Source: JAAYYM01 sp035271065
GTDB taxonomy: Bacteria > Bacillota > Clostridia > Lachnospirales > Lachnospiraceae
Length of the DNA stretch: 24,216 nt
Direction of reading: 5' to 3'
Assembly (NCBI GenBank): GCA_035271065.1
Contig: DATESB010000082.1
Span: forward strand, 1-24,216
This document shows positions 8,879-16,340 of the stretch, one piece after another. Position 1 is the first letter of the stretch, and every line of letters starts with the position of its first letter. The translations under genes and the position numbers were made by a program. The notes beneath the pieces were generated by a model, which saw nothing but the letters and a program-made list of their open reading frames with translations, ran no database searches and was not told the origin of the DNA.

Positions 8879-8918
8879 GAGCGGGCAGACTATCAAAAAT
8901 GTGATAGTCTGCCCGCTC
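8879..8918. terminator. Perfect 17-bp hairpin between convergent aldolase and PTS-like genes
   Basis: Positions 8879-8895 (GAGCGGGCAGACTATCA) pair without mismatch with 8902-8918; the loop is 6 nt. There is no proper T-tract on either side, so efficiency is uncertain. Its place between the two gene ends suggests a bidirectional terminator or mRNA-end stabiliser. Confidence 0.7.
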
Positions 8919-8933
8919 CGTTAAACACCAAAC

Positions 8934-8987
8934 ATCAATAACTCGAAATTCATCAATAACTCGAAATTCATCTACAACTCGAAATCT
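8934..8987. repeat. Three tandem 18-bp units abutting the stop codon of the PTS-like gene
   Basis: ATCAATAACTCGAAATTC occurs at 8934-8951 and identically at 8952-8969. A diverged third unit (ATCTACAACTCGAAATCT) fills 8970-8987. The next base begins the stop codon of the minus-strand gene. Three units with no spacers rule out a CRISPR; replication slippage is the simplest origin. Confidence 0.8.
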
Positions 8988-10046
8988 CTACAAATCCAGT
9001 TTCATATCCCCTTGCTTAATCCAACCGCGCTTCCGCATAAATGTTGAAGTGGCGAGTGCAATCACTGCCGGTAATACAAAATGCAAAATGATAATCTTTA
9101 GCAGGACAACCGTACCTGGTTCGGTCTCAGTCATGACCTGCCAGGTCATAATCTGTCCGACAAGACCTGCTGTACCCATACCGGAACCGGTTGCGTTGCT
9201 GGTCATCTTGAAGAGCATTGTGGAAACCGGACCAAGAATAGCGCTGGCAACAATAGCGGGTAGCCAGATGATAGGCTTCCGCATAATATTCGGAACTTGA
9301 AGCATTGAAGTACCGATACCCTGTGCCAAAAGTCCGCCTGTTTTATTCTCTTTGTAACTTGCAACTGCAAATCCAACCATGTTACAGCAACAACCAACGG
9401 TAGCAGCACCAGCTGCCAAGCCACTCAAATTCAATACAATTCCAAGTGCAGCAGAGCTGATGGGAAGTGTCAATACCATACCCATAACAACCGATACGAT
9501 AATTCCCATAAGGAACGGTTGTTGTTCTGTTCCCCAGTTGATAATAGAGCCAAGACCTGCCATAAATGCGCTGATGGGCGGTCCGACGAACAAGCCGATT
9601 GTAGAACCGGAAACAATGCCGACAAAAGGTGTGATGATGATATCAAGTTTTGTTTTACCGGATACAATGTGTCCGAGTTCAATTGCAACCATGGCTGCAA
9701 CAAAGGCTCCAAGTGGTTCTCCGGGACCGGCAAGTGTTACAACACCGTCTGTAAATACAGCTCCTGCCATAATCTTACCGGCAAATGCACCAACCATACC
9801 GGAAGTGGCTGCCGATAATGTAACAAGAGCAGATTCTTTGAACTTGCAGGCAACACCGACACCGATACCTGCACCGGTCATAGCGGATGCCATCTTGCCG
9901 AACATAACTATGTATGCGCCGATGTCTCCTCCGACAAAATTACCGATTTGCTGAATGATAGTTCCGATAATCAGCGTTGCAAATAAGCCGAACGCCATAC
10001 CTGACAATCCGTCAATAAAAATGTGATTCAGTATTTTCTTAATCAT
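8988..10046 (-). CDS. PfoR / PTS_EIIC_2-type membrane transporter
   Basis: 352 aa with the SD AGGGAG before the ATG (complement of 10044-10046). It is highly hydrophobic, with about 8-10 membrane segments and Gly-rich turns. Examples are IDGLSGMAFGLFATLIIGT near the N-terminus, the GGDIGAYI segment, KTKLDIIITPFVGI and GPPISAFMAGLG. This matches the PTS_EIIC_2/COG3641 (PfoR) family, which resembles sugar-specific EIIC domains but occurs alone, without EIIA or EIIB. No phosphorylation domain is present here. It is divergent from niaR and a palindrome overlaps its promoter, so it may be NiaR-regulated and might move a pyridine compound rather than a sugar. That substrate idea is inference; the family assignment is firm. 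Confidence 0.85.
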   Translation of the reverse strand: MIKKILNHIFIDGLSGMAFGLFATLIIGTIIQQIGNFVGGDIGAYIVMFGKMASAMTGAGIGVGVACKFKESALVTLSAATSGMVGAFAGKIMAGAVFTDGVVTLAGPGEPLGAFVAAMVAIELGHIVSGKTKLDIIITPFVGIVSGSTIGLFVGPPISAFMAGLGSIINWGTEQQPFLMGIIVSVVMGMVLTLPISSAALGIVLNLSGLAAGAATVGCCCNMVGFAVASYKENKTGGLLAQGIGTSMLQVPNIMRKPIIWLPAIVASAILGPVSTMLFKMTSNATGSGMGTAGLVGQIMTWQVMTETEPGTVVLLKIIILHFVLPAVIALATSTFMRKRGWIKQGDMKLDL

Positions 10047-10088
10047 TTTTTCTCCCTCATTCCTTTTTTATGTGTGTGAGTTAATGGC

Positions 10089-10117
10089 ATTATACACGAT
10101 TGTTTATGACATTACAA
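10089..10117 (-). promoter_or_regulatory. Sigma-A-type promoter of the PfoR/PTS-like gene
   Basis: Read on the minus strand: -35 TTGTAA (complement of 10112-10117), 17-nt spacer, -10 TATAAT (complement of 10089-10094). It lies 43 bp upstream of the start codon. Confidence 0.7.
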
Positions 10118-10126
10118 GTGTCTTGT
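10114..10126. promoter_or_regulatory. Palindromic candidate operator ACAAG-TGT-CTTGT overlapping the -35
   Basis: ACAAG (10114-10118) and CTTGT (10122-10126) form an inverted repeat around TGT and overlap the -35 hexamer of the minus-strand promoter. The neighbouring gene is the repressor NiaR, so this is a natural candidate for its binding site. That link is inferred from position; I could not compare it with a NiaR motif model. Confidence 0.45.
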
Positions 10127-10147
10127 CACCTCGAGGCTTTTATTTCG

Positions 10148-10176
10148 TTGCAGTCAAATTATCAGCGTGGTAAGAT
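10148..10176 (+). promoter_or_regulatory. Possible promoter of niaR
   Basis: TTGCAG (10148-10153), 17-nt spacer, TAAGAT (10171-10176), about 100 bp upstream of the niaR start. It matches the sigma-A pattern moderately. Confidence 0.4.
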
Positions 10177-10282
10177 AGATAATGAGATTCGATAATAAGA
10201 AGTAATAAAGACGGTGGATTGATGAAAGTGGTGTTTAGCGCAGGAGTGTGCGAGATAATTTGTGTATAGAATGGAGATTGCC

Positions 10283-10795
10283 ATGAATGGACAGGAACGA
10301 AGAAAAGGTATTATTCATACATTAACGACTACAGGACAGCCGATTTCCGGCACGAAACTGGCCGAGGAATTTGGCGTGAGTCGACAAGTGATTGTGCAGG
10401 ATATTGCCTTATTACGCAGTGAAAAACATAATATTATTTCGACAACGCAGGGGTATTTGATATCGGGTGCAGATAATGGAAGAGTCAGACGCAGGATTGC
10501 GGTCAAACATTCCAGACAGGAAATCGCCAAGGAATTGAATATCATCGTGGATTTCGGTGGAAAGGTATTGGATGTTATTGTGGAGCATCCGGTTTATGGA
10601 GAGATTTCGGCAACATTGATTATTTCAAACCGCAAAGATGTAAAAGAGTTTGTTCATAAGATAGAGCACCAAAAGGGAATACCGCTGTTGGCAATTGCGG
10701 ATGGCGTACATACTCACACAGTGGAAGCGGACAGTGCGGAGATTCTTGACGAAATTGAAGAAGAATTACAAAGAGAAGGATTTGGAAGCAGGTAG
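10283..10795 (+). CDS. niaR: NiaR-type niacin-responsive transcriptional repressor (HTH_11 + 3H domain)
   Basis: 170 aa from the ATG at 10283, chosen because GGAG lies 6 nt upstream. A GTG at 10262 and an ATG at 10271 are in frame but lack an SD. Residues 4-60 are an HTH_11 winged helix (GTKLAEEFGVSRQVIVQDIALLR). The rest is a 3H domain with the metal-ligand pattern His76, Glu84, His143 and His145, plus His102. This is the architecture of NiaR (B. subtilis YrxA), which represses NAD-synthesis and niacin-uptake genes when niacin is bound. No nad genes are in this window. It is divergent from the PfoR/PTS-like gene and only 5 nt upstream of the MFS-GH2 fusion, with which it is probably co-transcribed. 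Confidence 0.88.
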   Translation: MNGQERRKGIIHTLTTTGQPISGTKLAEEFGVSRQVIVQDIALLRSEKHNIISTTQGYLISGADNGRVRRRIAVKHSRQEIAKELNIIVDFGGKVLDVIVEHPVYGEISATLIISNRKDVKEFVHKIEHQKGIPLLAIADGVHTHTVEADSAEILDEIEEELQREGFGSR

Positions 10796-10800
10796 CGAAA

Positions 10801-13800
10801 ATGAAGACAAAATTATCGAAGAAATTCTGGACCGGATTGGTCATCTTTAGTTTGGTGGGACAGGTGGCATGGGTTGTAGAGAATATGTATTTTAATGTAT
10901 TTATCTATAAAATGTTCCATGCATCGGCAGCACAGATATCACTGATGGTATCAGCAAGCGCAATTGCTGCAACGGTTACCACCTTATTAATCGGGGCACT
11001 CTCGGATAAAATTGGGAAGCGAAAGATTATCATTTGTTTGGGATATCTATTTTGGGGTATTTCTATCTTGAGTTTTGCATTTATCAGAATGGATATCATT
11101 ACACAATTTGTTTCCGATGTTTCGGTTGCTGCATCGGTTGGTGTCACACTTGTAATTATTATGGACTGCGTGATGACCTTCTTTGGTTCCAGTGCTAATG
11201 ATGCCTGCTTCAATGCGTGGCTGACGGATGTCGGAGATGAGTCCAATCGTGGCTCAATTGAAGGGATTAATTCCATGATGCCGCTGGTTGCTATTTTAGT
11301 TGTATTTGGTGGGTTTATGGCATTTGACTTAGACAGTCAATCATCGTGGGTAACGATTTACACAATCATTGGTGTCGGTGTTTTGCTGATTGGTATTATG
11401 GGCTTCTTTATAATAGAAGAAAAGGCAGTTGTAAGTCAGGATAACCGAAAATATTTCGCGAATATTCTCTATGGCTTCAGGCCGTCTGTTGTGCGGGAAC
11501 ATAAACTTTTGTACATTGTTCTTGGCGCATTTGCGGTGTTTGGCATTTCCATTCAGACTTATATGCCGTATCTGATTCTATATTATGAAAAGTCACTTGG
11601 GATGACCAACTATGTTTTGATTATGGCACCGGCAATTATTCTGGCTTCTGTGATTACGGCATTTTATGGGAAACTATACGATAGGCTGCAATTCAAAATG
11701 TCCGTGATTCCGACCATTATCATGCTGATGTTGGGGTATGTATTCCTGTATTTCGGACGGAATACAGCACCTGTTTTTGTTGGTTCATTACTTATGATGA
11801 CCGGTTATTTGACGGGTATGGCTGTATTTGGCGCAATGATTAAGGATCACATTCCAAAGGAAAAAGCGGGATTGTTCCAAGGACTTCGTATCTTTGCACA
11901 GGTTTTCATTCCGGGCATTATCGGTCCGGCAATCGGAGCCGGTGTGCTGTCCAATGCGGAGGAAATCGTCAACAGTGACGGAACAACGTCATTTCTGCCA
12001 AATGCAAACATCTATATGGCAGCATTTATCGTAGCGGTTGTGTTGGCGGTTGTGTTGCACTTTATTTTCAAAATGATGCAAAACGAGCATAGAGACTTAC
12101 TGATGGACCAATATGATAGTACCGACTTGCTCGCAGAGCAAAGTCGTGTACATGGAAATAGTACCGACTTGCTCGCAGCGTCGGAGTACAATTATCCGCG
12201 TCCGCAGTTGCGTCGCGACTCTTTCTACTCATTAAATGGGGAATGGGACATCAAGATGAGTCGTGAGTTGACTATACCGACTGAGTGGAAGGATACAATT
12301 ATTGTGCCGTTTCCGCCTCAGTCAATCCTGTCTGAATTTGATGTGCGTTATACGGTACATGGTAAAAGAAAGGCGCCGAGAGTTGGTAAGCATTTTTGGT
12401 ATCATAAAGAGTTTACGTTGCCGGAAGGATTTGTTAAGGATAGAGTAATTCTGCATTTTGGAGCAGTTGACCAGGTGGCAGTTGTATATGTGAATGGAGA
12501 AAAGGTGTGTGAAAATGAGGGCGGATATCTTCCGTTCGAGGTTGACATAACGCACTGTTTGCGTCATGTAAACCATATTGCGGTTAGAGTGACAGATACT
12601 TTATCGACGACATATCCCTACGGAAAACAATGTAAGAAACGTGGCGGTATGTGGTATACAGAGGTTTCCGGCATATGGCAGAGTGTGTGGTTAGAGAGTG
12701 TGCCGGAGAAATATGTGCGGGATATTAAGGTAACGCCGGGGCTGGATTTTGTAGAAATTGAGGTTGCGTGCGCGGATTCCACTAAAGAATTGCGCATTAC
12801 GGCGCCGGAGGGTGAGATTGTTCAAACGTTTACAGGAAGTAAAGTGGTAATTCCGATTGAGAATCCAATTCATTGGACGCCTGACAATCCGTATCTATAT
12901 GAATTTACTCTGCGTGTTGGGGAGGATGTGGTTTCGTCCTATTTCGCATTAAGAACTGTAACGGTGGAAGAGGTTAAAGGGGTCAACAGAATTTGTTTGA
13001 ATGGGGAACCGTTCTATTTTCATGGAGTTTTGGATCAAGGGTATTTCAGCGACGGAATCTTTACACCACGCTCTATGAAATGTTATGAAGATGATATTCT
13101 TGCAATGAAGAAGCTTGGTTTTAATACATTGCGTAAACATATTAAAATAGAGCCGGCTACATTTTATTATCTGTGTGATAAGTTAGGCATGATTGTGTTT
13201 CAGGATATGGTCAACAATTCGCGGTATTCCTTTATGCGAGATACGGCGATGCCGACGCTAAAGAGTATGGATAAGGATGATTGCAAGATTTACAGAACAA
13301 AGGAAGCGAAAGACTTTTTTGAGAAATACAGCGAGGCGACTGTGAACTATCTTTATCATTTTCCGTGTATTTGCTATTATACGTTGTTTAATGAGGGCTG
13401 GGGACAGTTTGAAAGTGATCGTATTTGTCGACATTTGAAGCAACTGGATGCAACACGTATCTGGGATGCAACGTCCGGGTGGTTTAAGCAGACGGAGAGT
13501 GATGTGTTGAGCCTGCATGTGTATTTTCATTCGATTATTATGGAAGAGAGTGAGAAACCGGTCATGGTATCGGAGTGCGGTGGCTACTCACTCAAGTTGG
13601 AGGAGCATTCTTACAGCGTTCACAGTACCTATGGATATGGATTTTTTGACGATTCAGAGGCGTTGACGGAAGCCATACGGAAGTTCTATTTAGGCGAAGT
13701 TCTTCCGGAATTTGAAAATGGACTGAACGGCACAATTTACACGCAACTCAGTGATGTGGAGGATGAGACAAACGGCTTCTTAACCTACGATAGGAAAGTG

Positions 13801-13875
13801 CTCAAAGTGGATGCCGATGAAATGCAGAAAATTGCGGATGAGTTATGGAGTGCATTTCGAAAAGCTTGCAAGTGA
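10801..13875 (+). CDS. Fusion: MFS sugar transporter + GH2 glycoside hydrolase
   Basis: 1024 aa in one uninterrupted frame. Residues 1-430 are a complete 12-helix major facilitator with motif A GALSDKIGKRK (65-75), ending with a basic tail. Residues 440-460 are a linker with two copies of STDLLA. Residues about 462-1024 are a GH2 enzyme. It has a sugar-binding domain starting YNYPRPQLRRDSFYSLNGEW, a barrel with acid/base Glu865 in LFNEGWGQF, and nucleophile Glu925 in VSECGGYS. GH2 enzymes remove beta-linked galactose, glucuronate or mannose; the specificity here is not readable. The GH2 part lacks its own convincing SD, so it should be translated as part of the fusion and sit on the cytoplasmic face, able to cleave a glycoside as it enters. 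In related bacteria the two are normally separate neighbouring genes. A sequencing or assembly artefact cannot be excluded. Confidence 0.88.
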   Translation: MKTKLSKKFWTGLVIFSLVGQVAWVVENMYFNVFIYKMFHASAAQISLMVSASAIAATVTTLLIGALSDKIGKRKIIICLGYLFWGISILSFAFIRMDIITQFVSDVSVAASVGVTLVIIMDCVMTFFGSSANDACFNAWLTDVGDESNRGSIEGINSMMPLVAILVVFGGFMAFDLDSQSSWVTIYTIIGVGVLLIGIMGFFIIEEKAVVSQDNRKYFANILYGFRPSVVREHKLLYIVLGAFAVFGISIQTYMPYLILYYEKSLGMTNYVLIMAPAIILASVITAFYGKLYDRLQFKMSVIPTIIMLMLGYVFLYFGRNTAPVFVGSLLMMTGYLTGMAVFGAMIKDHIPKEKAGLFQGLRIFAQVFIPGIIGPAIGAGVLSNAEEIVNSDGTTSFLPNANIYMAAFIVAVVLAVVLHFIFKMMQNEHRDLLMDQYDSTDLLAEQSRVHGNSTDLLAASEYNYPRPQLRRDSFYSLNGEWDIKMSRELTIPTEWKDTIIVPFPPQSILSEFDVRYTVHGKRKAPRVGKHFWYHKEFTLPEGFVKDRVILHFGAVDQVAVVYVNGEKVCENEGGYLPFEVDITHCLRHVNHIAVRVTDTLSTTYPYGKQCKKRGGMWYTEVSGIWQSVWLESVPEKYVRDIKVTPGLDFVEIEVACADSTKELRITAPEGEIVQTFTGSKVVIPIENPIHWTPDNPYLYEFTLRVGEDVVSSYFALRTVTVEEVKGVNRICLNGEPFYFHGVLDQGYFSDGIFTPRSMKCYEDDILAMKKLGFNTLRKHIKIEPATFYYLCDKLGMIVFQDMVNNSRYSFMRDTAMPTLKSMDKDDCKIYRTKEAKDFFEKYSEATVNYLYHFPCICYYTLFNEGWGQFESDRICRHLKQLDATRIWDATSGWFKQTESDVLSLHVYFHSIIMEESEKPVMVSECGGYSLKLEEHSYSVHSTYGYGFFDDSEALTEAIRKFYLGEVLPEFENGLNGTIYTQLSDVEDETNGFLTYDRKVLKVDADEMQKIADELWSAFRKACK
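12116..12178 (+). repeat. Palindromic repeat forming the fusion linker
   Basis: The 21-bp sequence at 12116-12136 (begins ATAGTACCGACTTGCTC) is repeated exactly at 12158-12178, with a 42-nt period that preserves the frame. Between them, CGACTTGCTC and GAGCAAAGTCG form an imperfect hairpin. The whole segment is closely similar to 13982-14036 downstream. It encodes residues 439-460 of the fusion protein. Confidence 0.8.
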
Positions 13876-13946
13876 TATTTTGGACAATACGATGTAAAAT
13901 GGCATATAATGTTCCATCAAAAGACGGAAAATGTTCAAACAAGAGA

Positions 13947-13973
13947 GGGGCATGCCGCTTGCGCGACAGCCCC
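13947..13973 (-). terminator. GC-rich hairpin with GCAA tetraloop
   Basis: On the minus strand GGGGCTGTCGC and GCGGCATGCCCC pair around GCAA, with one bulged T and one G-T pair. TCTCTTGTTTG follows. It is about 80 bp past the stop of the minus-strand membrane protein and 70 bp past the end of the fusion gene, so it may serve either transcript. The T-rich side favours the minus strand. Confidence 0.55.
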
Positions 13974-13981
13974 GTTAAACT

Positions 13982-14036
13982 ATAGTGTAGACTTGCTCAA
14001 AGAGCAATGTCGTGTACAAAATTACAGTGCCGATTT
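13982..14036. repeat. Second copy of the palindromic repeat, intergenic
   Basis: It reads ATAGTGTAGACTTGCTC, then AGAGCAATGTCGTGTACA, and then a diverged CAGTGCCGATTTGCG. This aligns base for base over most of its length with the fusion linker at 12116-12173. It contains the same GACTTGCTC/GAGCAATGTC hairpin. It lies between the stops of the fusion gene and of the minus-strand membrane protein, a typical place for REP-like repeats. Confidence 0.75.
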
Positions 14037-14054
14037 GCGTAATAATCTACTAAT

Positions 14055-14480
14055 TTACGGATTGCTTCTGGGACATGCTGCACGTCCGACAAAACCAAGG
14101 AAGCAAAACAATACAATCAACATGAATGCAAAGAAAAATGCTGCGATGGCAACTAGTATCACGGATGAAATGACCGCAGGGGTCAGTGTGATAGAAAGTG
14201 CAATTAATGAAGTGGTGATTGTACCAAGGGTGCCTATGAGGATTGGCGTTCCAAGAACACACAGGTATTCCTTCAGAGCAGAGCATCTGATATCGGAAGC
14301 TTCCACAAGGCAATATACCAAAATCAGCAGTGTAAGAACTGCCAAACCAAGGATAATCCAAAGGGCAACGTTAATACCAACTAATCCACCACCACTGAAT
14401 ATAATGCCGGCAGCAACAGCGAAGATGAGCCCGCCGATTACGCCAAGAACATTACAATAACAGTCTTTTACTAGTATCAT
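14055..14480 (-). CDS. Small polytopic membrane protein of unknown function
   Basis: 141 aa; AAGAGG lies 8 nt before the ATG (complement of 14478-14480). I do not recognise a named family. The protein has four predicted membrane helices: about residues 10-30 (VLGVIGGLIFAVAAGIIF), 35-58, 76-97 and 102-128. It starts with a Cys-containing MILVKDCYCN and has further Cys at about 57, 66, 73 and 124. The C-terminus (RAACPRSNP) is short and polar. The hydrophobic pattern with proper SD supports a real gene; the opposite-strand frame at 13909-14460 is its shadow. It is divergent from the nitrilase fusion, 63 bp away. No function can be assigned. Confidence 0.7.
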   Translation of the reverse strand: MILVKDCYCNVLGVIGGLIFAVAAGIIFSGGGLVGINVALWIILGLAVLTLLILVYCLVEASDIRCSALKEYLCVLGTPILIGTLGTITTSLIALSITLTPAVISSVILVAIAAFFFAFMLIVLFCFLGFVGRAACPRSNP

Positions 14481-14543
14481 AATATAAACCTCTTTTTATT
14501 TAGTTTATGCGGTAGGATAAGGTGAAGTGAAAAGGAGTCATAT

Positions 14544-15995
14544 ATGAGTCATTTAAAGGTAGCACTATTACAATTATTACCAGGAGCAACTACGGATGAA
14601 AATTTGATAAAGGGTTTGGAATATTGCAGAAAAGCAAAGGCAGCAGGTGCGGATATTGCTTTGTTTCCGGAGATGTGGAGTGTAGGATATCAGATTCCGC
14701 AGGAGCGAAAGGAATTAAGCAAACTTGCAATTGCTTCTGACAGTGATTTTGTTAAGGCATTCGGAGAAGTTGCACGCGAGTTAAATATGGCGGTGGGGAT
14801 TACCTATCTGGAGAAGTATGACGCAGGTAAGCAAGATGGAAATCAGTATCATACCAGAATGCATAATGGCGACCGGATTGAGACTGATAAGCATTCTTCA
14901 AGGAAAAATGTGGTCTCTTACAGAAATACCATGAGTCTGTTTGACCGCTTTGGTCATTGCGCCTTGACCTATGCAAAGGTGCATACTTGCGTCTTTGGAG
15001 AAGAACGGGTTCTGGCAGCAGGTGATGATTTCTATGTGACGGATTTAGATACAGAACAAGGCATCGTTAAGGTTGGTGCTATGATTTGTTATGATCGGGA
15101 ATTTCCGGAGAGTGCAAGGATTTTGATGTTAAAGGGTGCAGAGATTATCTTAGTGCCAAATGCCTGCCCTATGGAAATCAACCGACTGTCTCAACTACGT
15201 GGAAGAGCGTATGAAAATATGGTAGGAATTGCGACAACAAATTATCCCGCAGGGCAACCCGACTGTAACGGTCATTCCTCAGCATTTGATGGAATTGCAT
15301 ACAGACCGGAAGACAGTGGTTCAAGGGATACTTTGATCATAGAAGCCGATGAGTCAGAAGGAATTTTTCTTGCGGATTTCCCGCTGGATGAAATTAGAGA
15401 CTATAGGAGTCGCGAGGTACATGGCAATGCATTTCGCCATCCGGAAAAGTATGGTTTGCTGATTTCGGATAAAGTAGAAGCTCCATTTATCAGAACGAAA
15501 CATCAGCATGCGACACATACCTTTGGCCCCATTTATAACAGTGATTCCGAAATTTTGATTCTGGGAAGCTTCCCGTCTGTGAAATCCAGAGAGCAGGGAT
15601 TTTATTACGGACATCCGCAGAACCGGTTTTGGAAGGTGCTTTCAGCGATTTTGAAATGTGACGAGCCAACGACAATTGAAGAGAAAAGAGAGATGCTTTT
15701 GAACAATCATATTGCACTTTGGGATGTGATTGAGGAGTGTGATATTGTAGGCTCCAGTGACAGCAGCATCAAAAATGTAATTCCTACAGACATTCCGGGA
15801 CTTTTGAAGAAGACGAAGATAAAGCATATTTATGCAAACGGTAAGACTGCCGGTGCACTATATCAAAAGCATTTAGAGGATAAGACAGGAATAGAAGCAG
15901 TCATTCTTCTGTCAACAAGTCCGGCAAATGCGGCAAGTTCGCTTACGAAACTGATAGAAGTTTACGGACAAATAGTAGCAGAAAATGATGGTTGA
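14544..15995 (+). CDS. Fusion: nitrilase-superfamily amidohydrolase + hypoxanthine (deoxyinosine) DNA glycosylase
   Basis: 483 aa; AAAGGAG precedes the ATG by 7 nt. Residues 1-310 are a carbon-nitrogen hydrolase with the catalytic triad Glu43 (FPEMW), Lys145 (AKVHTC) and Cys182 (MICYDREFPE). Such enzymes hydrolyse amides or carbamoyl groups, for example N-carbamoylputrescine-type substrates. Residues 320-483 are a complete uracil-DNA-glycosylase-fold domain of the HDG type: HTFGPIYNSDSEILILGSFPS, FYYGHPQNRFW (353-363), ALWDVIEECD and LLSTSPANA (455-463). HDG enzymes remove hypoxanthine from deaminated adenine in DNA. Both parts look intact and are joined without an obvious linker around PFIRTKHQHATHT. 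Each normally exists as its own protein. Divergent from the membrane protein gene. Confidence 0.9.
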   Translation: MSHLKVALLQLLPGATTDENLIKGLEYCRKAKAAGADIALFPEMWSVGYQIPQERKELSKLAIASDSDFVKAFGEVARELNMAVGITYLEKYDAGKQDGNQYHTRMHNGDRIETDKHSSRKNVVSYRNTMSLFDRFGHCALTYAKVHTCVFGEERVLAAGDDFYVTDLDTEQGIVKVGAMICYDREFPESARILMLKGAEIILVPNACPMEINRLSQLRGRAYENMVGIATTNYPAGQPDCNGHSSAFDGIAYRPEDSGSRDTLIIEADESEGIFLADFPLDEIRDYRSREVHGNAFRHPEKYGLLISDKVEAPFIRTKHQHATHTFGPIYNSDSEILILGSFPSVKSREQGFYYGHPQNRFWKVLSAILKCDEPTTIEEKREMLLNNHIALWDVIEECDIVGSSDSSIKNVIPTDIPGLLKKTKIKHIYANGKTAGALYQKHLEDKTGIEAVILLSTSPANAASSLTKLIEVYGQIVAENDG

Positions 15996-16004
15996 ATGAA
16001 AGGT

Positions 16005-16116
16005 GCATTCAAGTTTAACGCATAAAGGGCAAAAAATAATTTCTTTGTCGCCCAGCTCTACCGTCTGCAATGAGGAAGCCATCCTTTGGTTTTAGTTTGC
16101 TGACTCCAGGTTTAGC
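16005..16116. repeat. ~112-bp inverted-repeat element (copy 2)
   Basis: It aligns along its whole length with the reverse complement of 2022-2136. Shared stretches are the GCATTCAAGTTTA-like left end, TTTGTCGCCCA, TACCGT, GGAAGCCATC, and the CCAGGTTTAGC right end. Its own arms are more diverged than in copy 1, so it is the older or more eroded copy. Confidence 0.6.
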
Positions 16117-16149
16117 AGCTTAAGGTAATGTGTCTGAGCACCCCCACTT

Positions 16150-16322
16150 TGTCCATAAATGTCCTATACCACTGTCCTTATGGACAATAATCCGCCATAT
16201 CGAGCAATTATTTTCCATAACCTCAGGGTGAAACCATGTTTATGGAAAATAAGTTTACATAACACATAGATTTCCGCAACCATTTTCCATAATACCATGT
16301 CAAAATTCGAATTATGGAAAAT
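16150..16322. repeat. Cluster of three hairpins built from a TTATGGA(A/C)AATAA-like motif
   Basis: TGTCCATAA (16150-16158) pairs with TTATGGACA (16178-16186). TTATTTTCCATAA (16208-16220) pairs with TTATGGAAAATAA (16240-16252). ATTTTCCATAAT (16282-16293) pairs with ATTATGGAAAAT (16311-16322). All three stems are perfect, the loops are 17-19 nt, and the same motif is used each time. Confidence 0.8.
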
Positions 16323-16340
16323 AAGAATTTGTGAAAGTCA

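Noticed and set aside
8934..8987. Possible CRISPR array
   Set aside because: The units are directly adjacent with no spacers and only three are present.
9379..9954. 191-aa plus-strand frame
   Set aside because: It lies fully inside the PfoR/PTS-like gene on the other strand; the Pro/Ala/Thr-rich text is typical of an antisense shadow.
13909..14460. 183-aa plus-strand frame, partly made of the palindromic repeat
   Set aside because: It is antisense to the membrane protein at 14055-14480, has no SD, and its composition is that of a reverse-complemented membrane gene.
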